Shown here: piece after piece, positions 5,765 to 5,895 of the stretch
How positions within the stretch are numbered: position 1 is the stretch's first letter
How the letters are laid out: each line of letters opens with the position of its first letter
NCBI GenBank assembly: GCA_013695975.1
Contig: JACCZL010000872.1
Span: 1 to 5,895 of the forward strand
Reading direction: 5' to 3'
From: Chloroflexota bacterium
Lineage (GTDB): Bacteria > Chloroflexota > UBA6077 > JACCZL01
Length of the DNA: 5,895 nt
The notes under the pieces: model-generated
The model's input: the letters and a program-made list of their open reading frames with translations, nothing else
Database searches by the model: none
What the model was told of the DNA's origin: nothing
Program-made: the position numbers and the translations under genes

Positions 5765-5895
5765 ATGATCGGATTCGGCTCTGTTCATCGTGGTGCAGGG
5801 CTCCGCGCCCATACCGTGACCTGGTGCGTCGCCGTGGCGCTGCTGCTGGCGGCGTGCGCGCCGGCCGCCCCACCAGCGACCAAGCCGAGCGACGC
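5765..5895 (+). CDS. lipoprotein, 5' fragment (window-truncated)
   Basis: Forty-three codons are visible before the window ends. They encode a lipoprotein signal peptide: a positively charged N-region (H8, R9, R14, H16), a hydrophobic core (about 20-29) and the lipobox L28-A-A-C31, where signal peptidase II would cleave and C31 would be lipidated. A Pro/Ala/Thr-rich linker follows (APAAPPATKPSD), as usual for surface-anchored proteins. The product is expected to be exported and membrane-anchored. In high-GC bacteria this type of N-terminus is common on ABC-transporter substrate-binding proteins, but nothing of the mature domain is present, so that is only a guess. The gene is divergent from the dehydrogenase. 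Confidence 0.75.
   Translation, partial: MIGFGSVHRGAGLRAHTVTWCVAVALLLAACAPAAPPATKPSD

Noticed and set aside
5614..5766. 51-codon N-terminal extension of the dehydrogenase to an ATG at 5766
   Set aside because: The extension is Arg/Pro/Thr-rich and unlike the family. It would overlap the lipoprotein's first bases and its ribosome-binding site, and GTG 5613 has a strong GGGAGG.

Overview
This is a GC-rich bacterial chromosomal window with dense gene packing, mixed gene orientation and high-GC codon use. A lipobox signal peptide at the right edge supports a bacterium. The intergenic GTAGGGGC...CCCCTAC inverted repeats and the SHELQTP-type kinase H-box remind me of Chloroflexota (Thermomicrobia/Sphaerobacter-like or uncultured relatives). 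That is an impression from pattern memory, not a placement. I see no rRNA, tRNA, CRISPR array, transposase or phage gene.

Layout. Positions 1-119 are a leader with one copy of a GTAGGGGC inverted repeat, a perfect 14-bp palindrome and a TACAAT box. Four genes then run on the + strand: gpmI (cofactor-independent phosphoglycerate mutase, 120-1718), a soluble GAF-domain histidine kinase (1729-2982), an OmpR/PhoB-type response regulator (2982-3686) and a ten-helix EamA/DMT transporter (best start 3746, end 4612). gpmI and the kinase are 10 nt apart, and the kinase and regulator overlap by 1 nt, so the first three look co-transcribed. On the - strand, converging on the transporter with a 20-nt gap, lies a D-2-hydroxyacid dehydrogenase (5613-4633). 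From a 151-bp divergent intergenic region, a lipoprotein gene starts on the + strand at 5765 and runs off the window.

How the genes may work together. gpmI is central glycolysis. The kinase/regulator pair is a complete cytoplasmic-input two-component system whose ligand cannot be read from the sequence. The transporter and dehydrogenase could handle small metabolites, but their substrates are unknown. I find no obviously new multi-gene system.

The most unusual content is the GTAGGGGC repeat family. One copy is intergenic (9-36). One is read through as the C-terminal tail of gpmI (1662-1713). One (2050-2131) appears to have inserted in frame into the GAF domain of the kinase, adding about 32 codons between two predicted core strands and flanked by an imperfect duplication. 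A mobile or once-mobile palindromic repeat that remodels coding sequence is the main lead here. A second, smaller lead is a 14-codon leader ORF whose stop overlaps the likely GTG start of the transporter.
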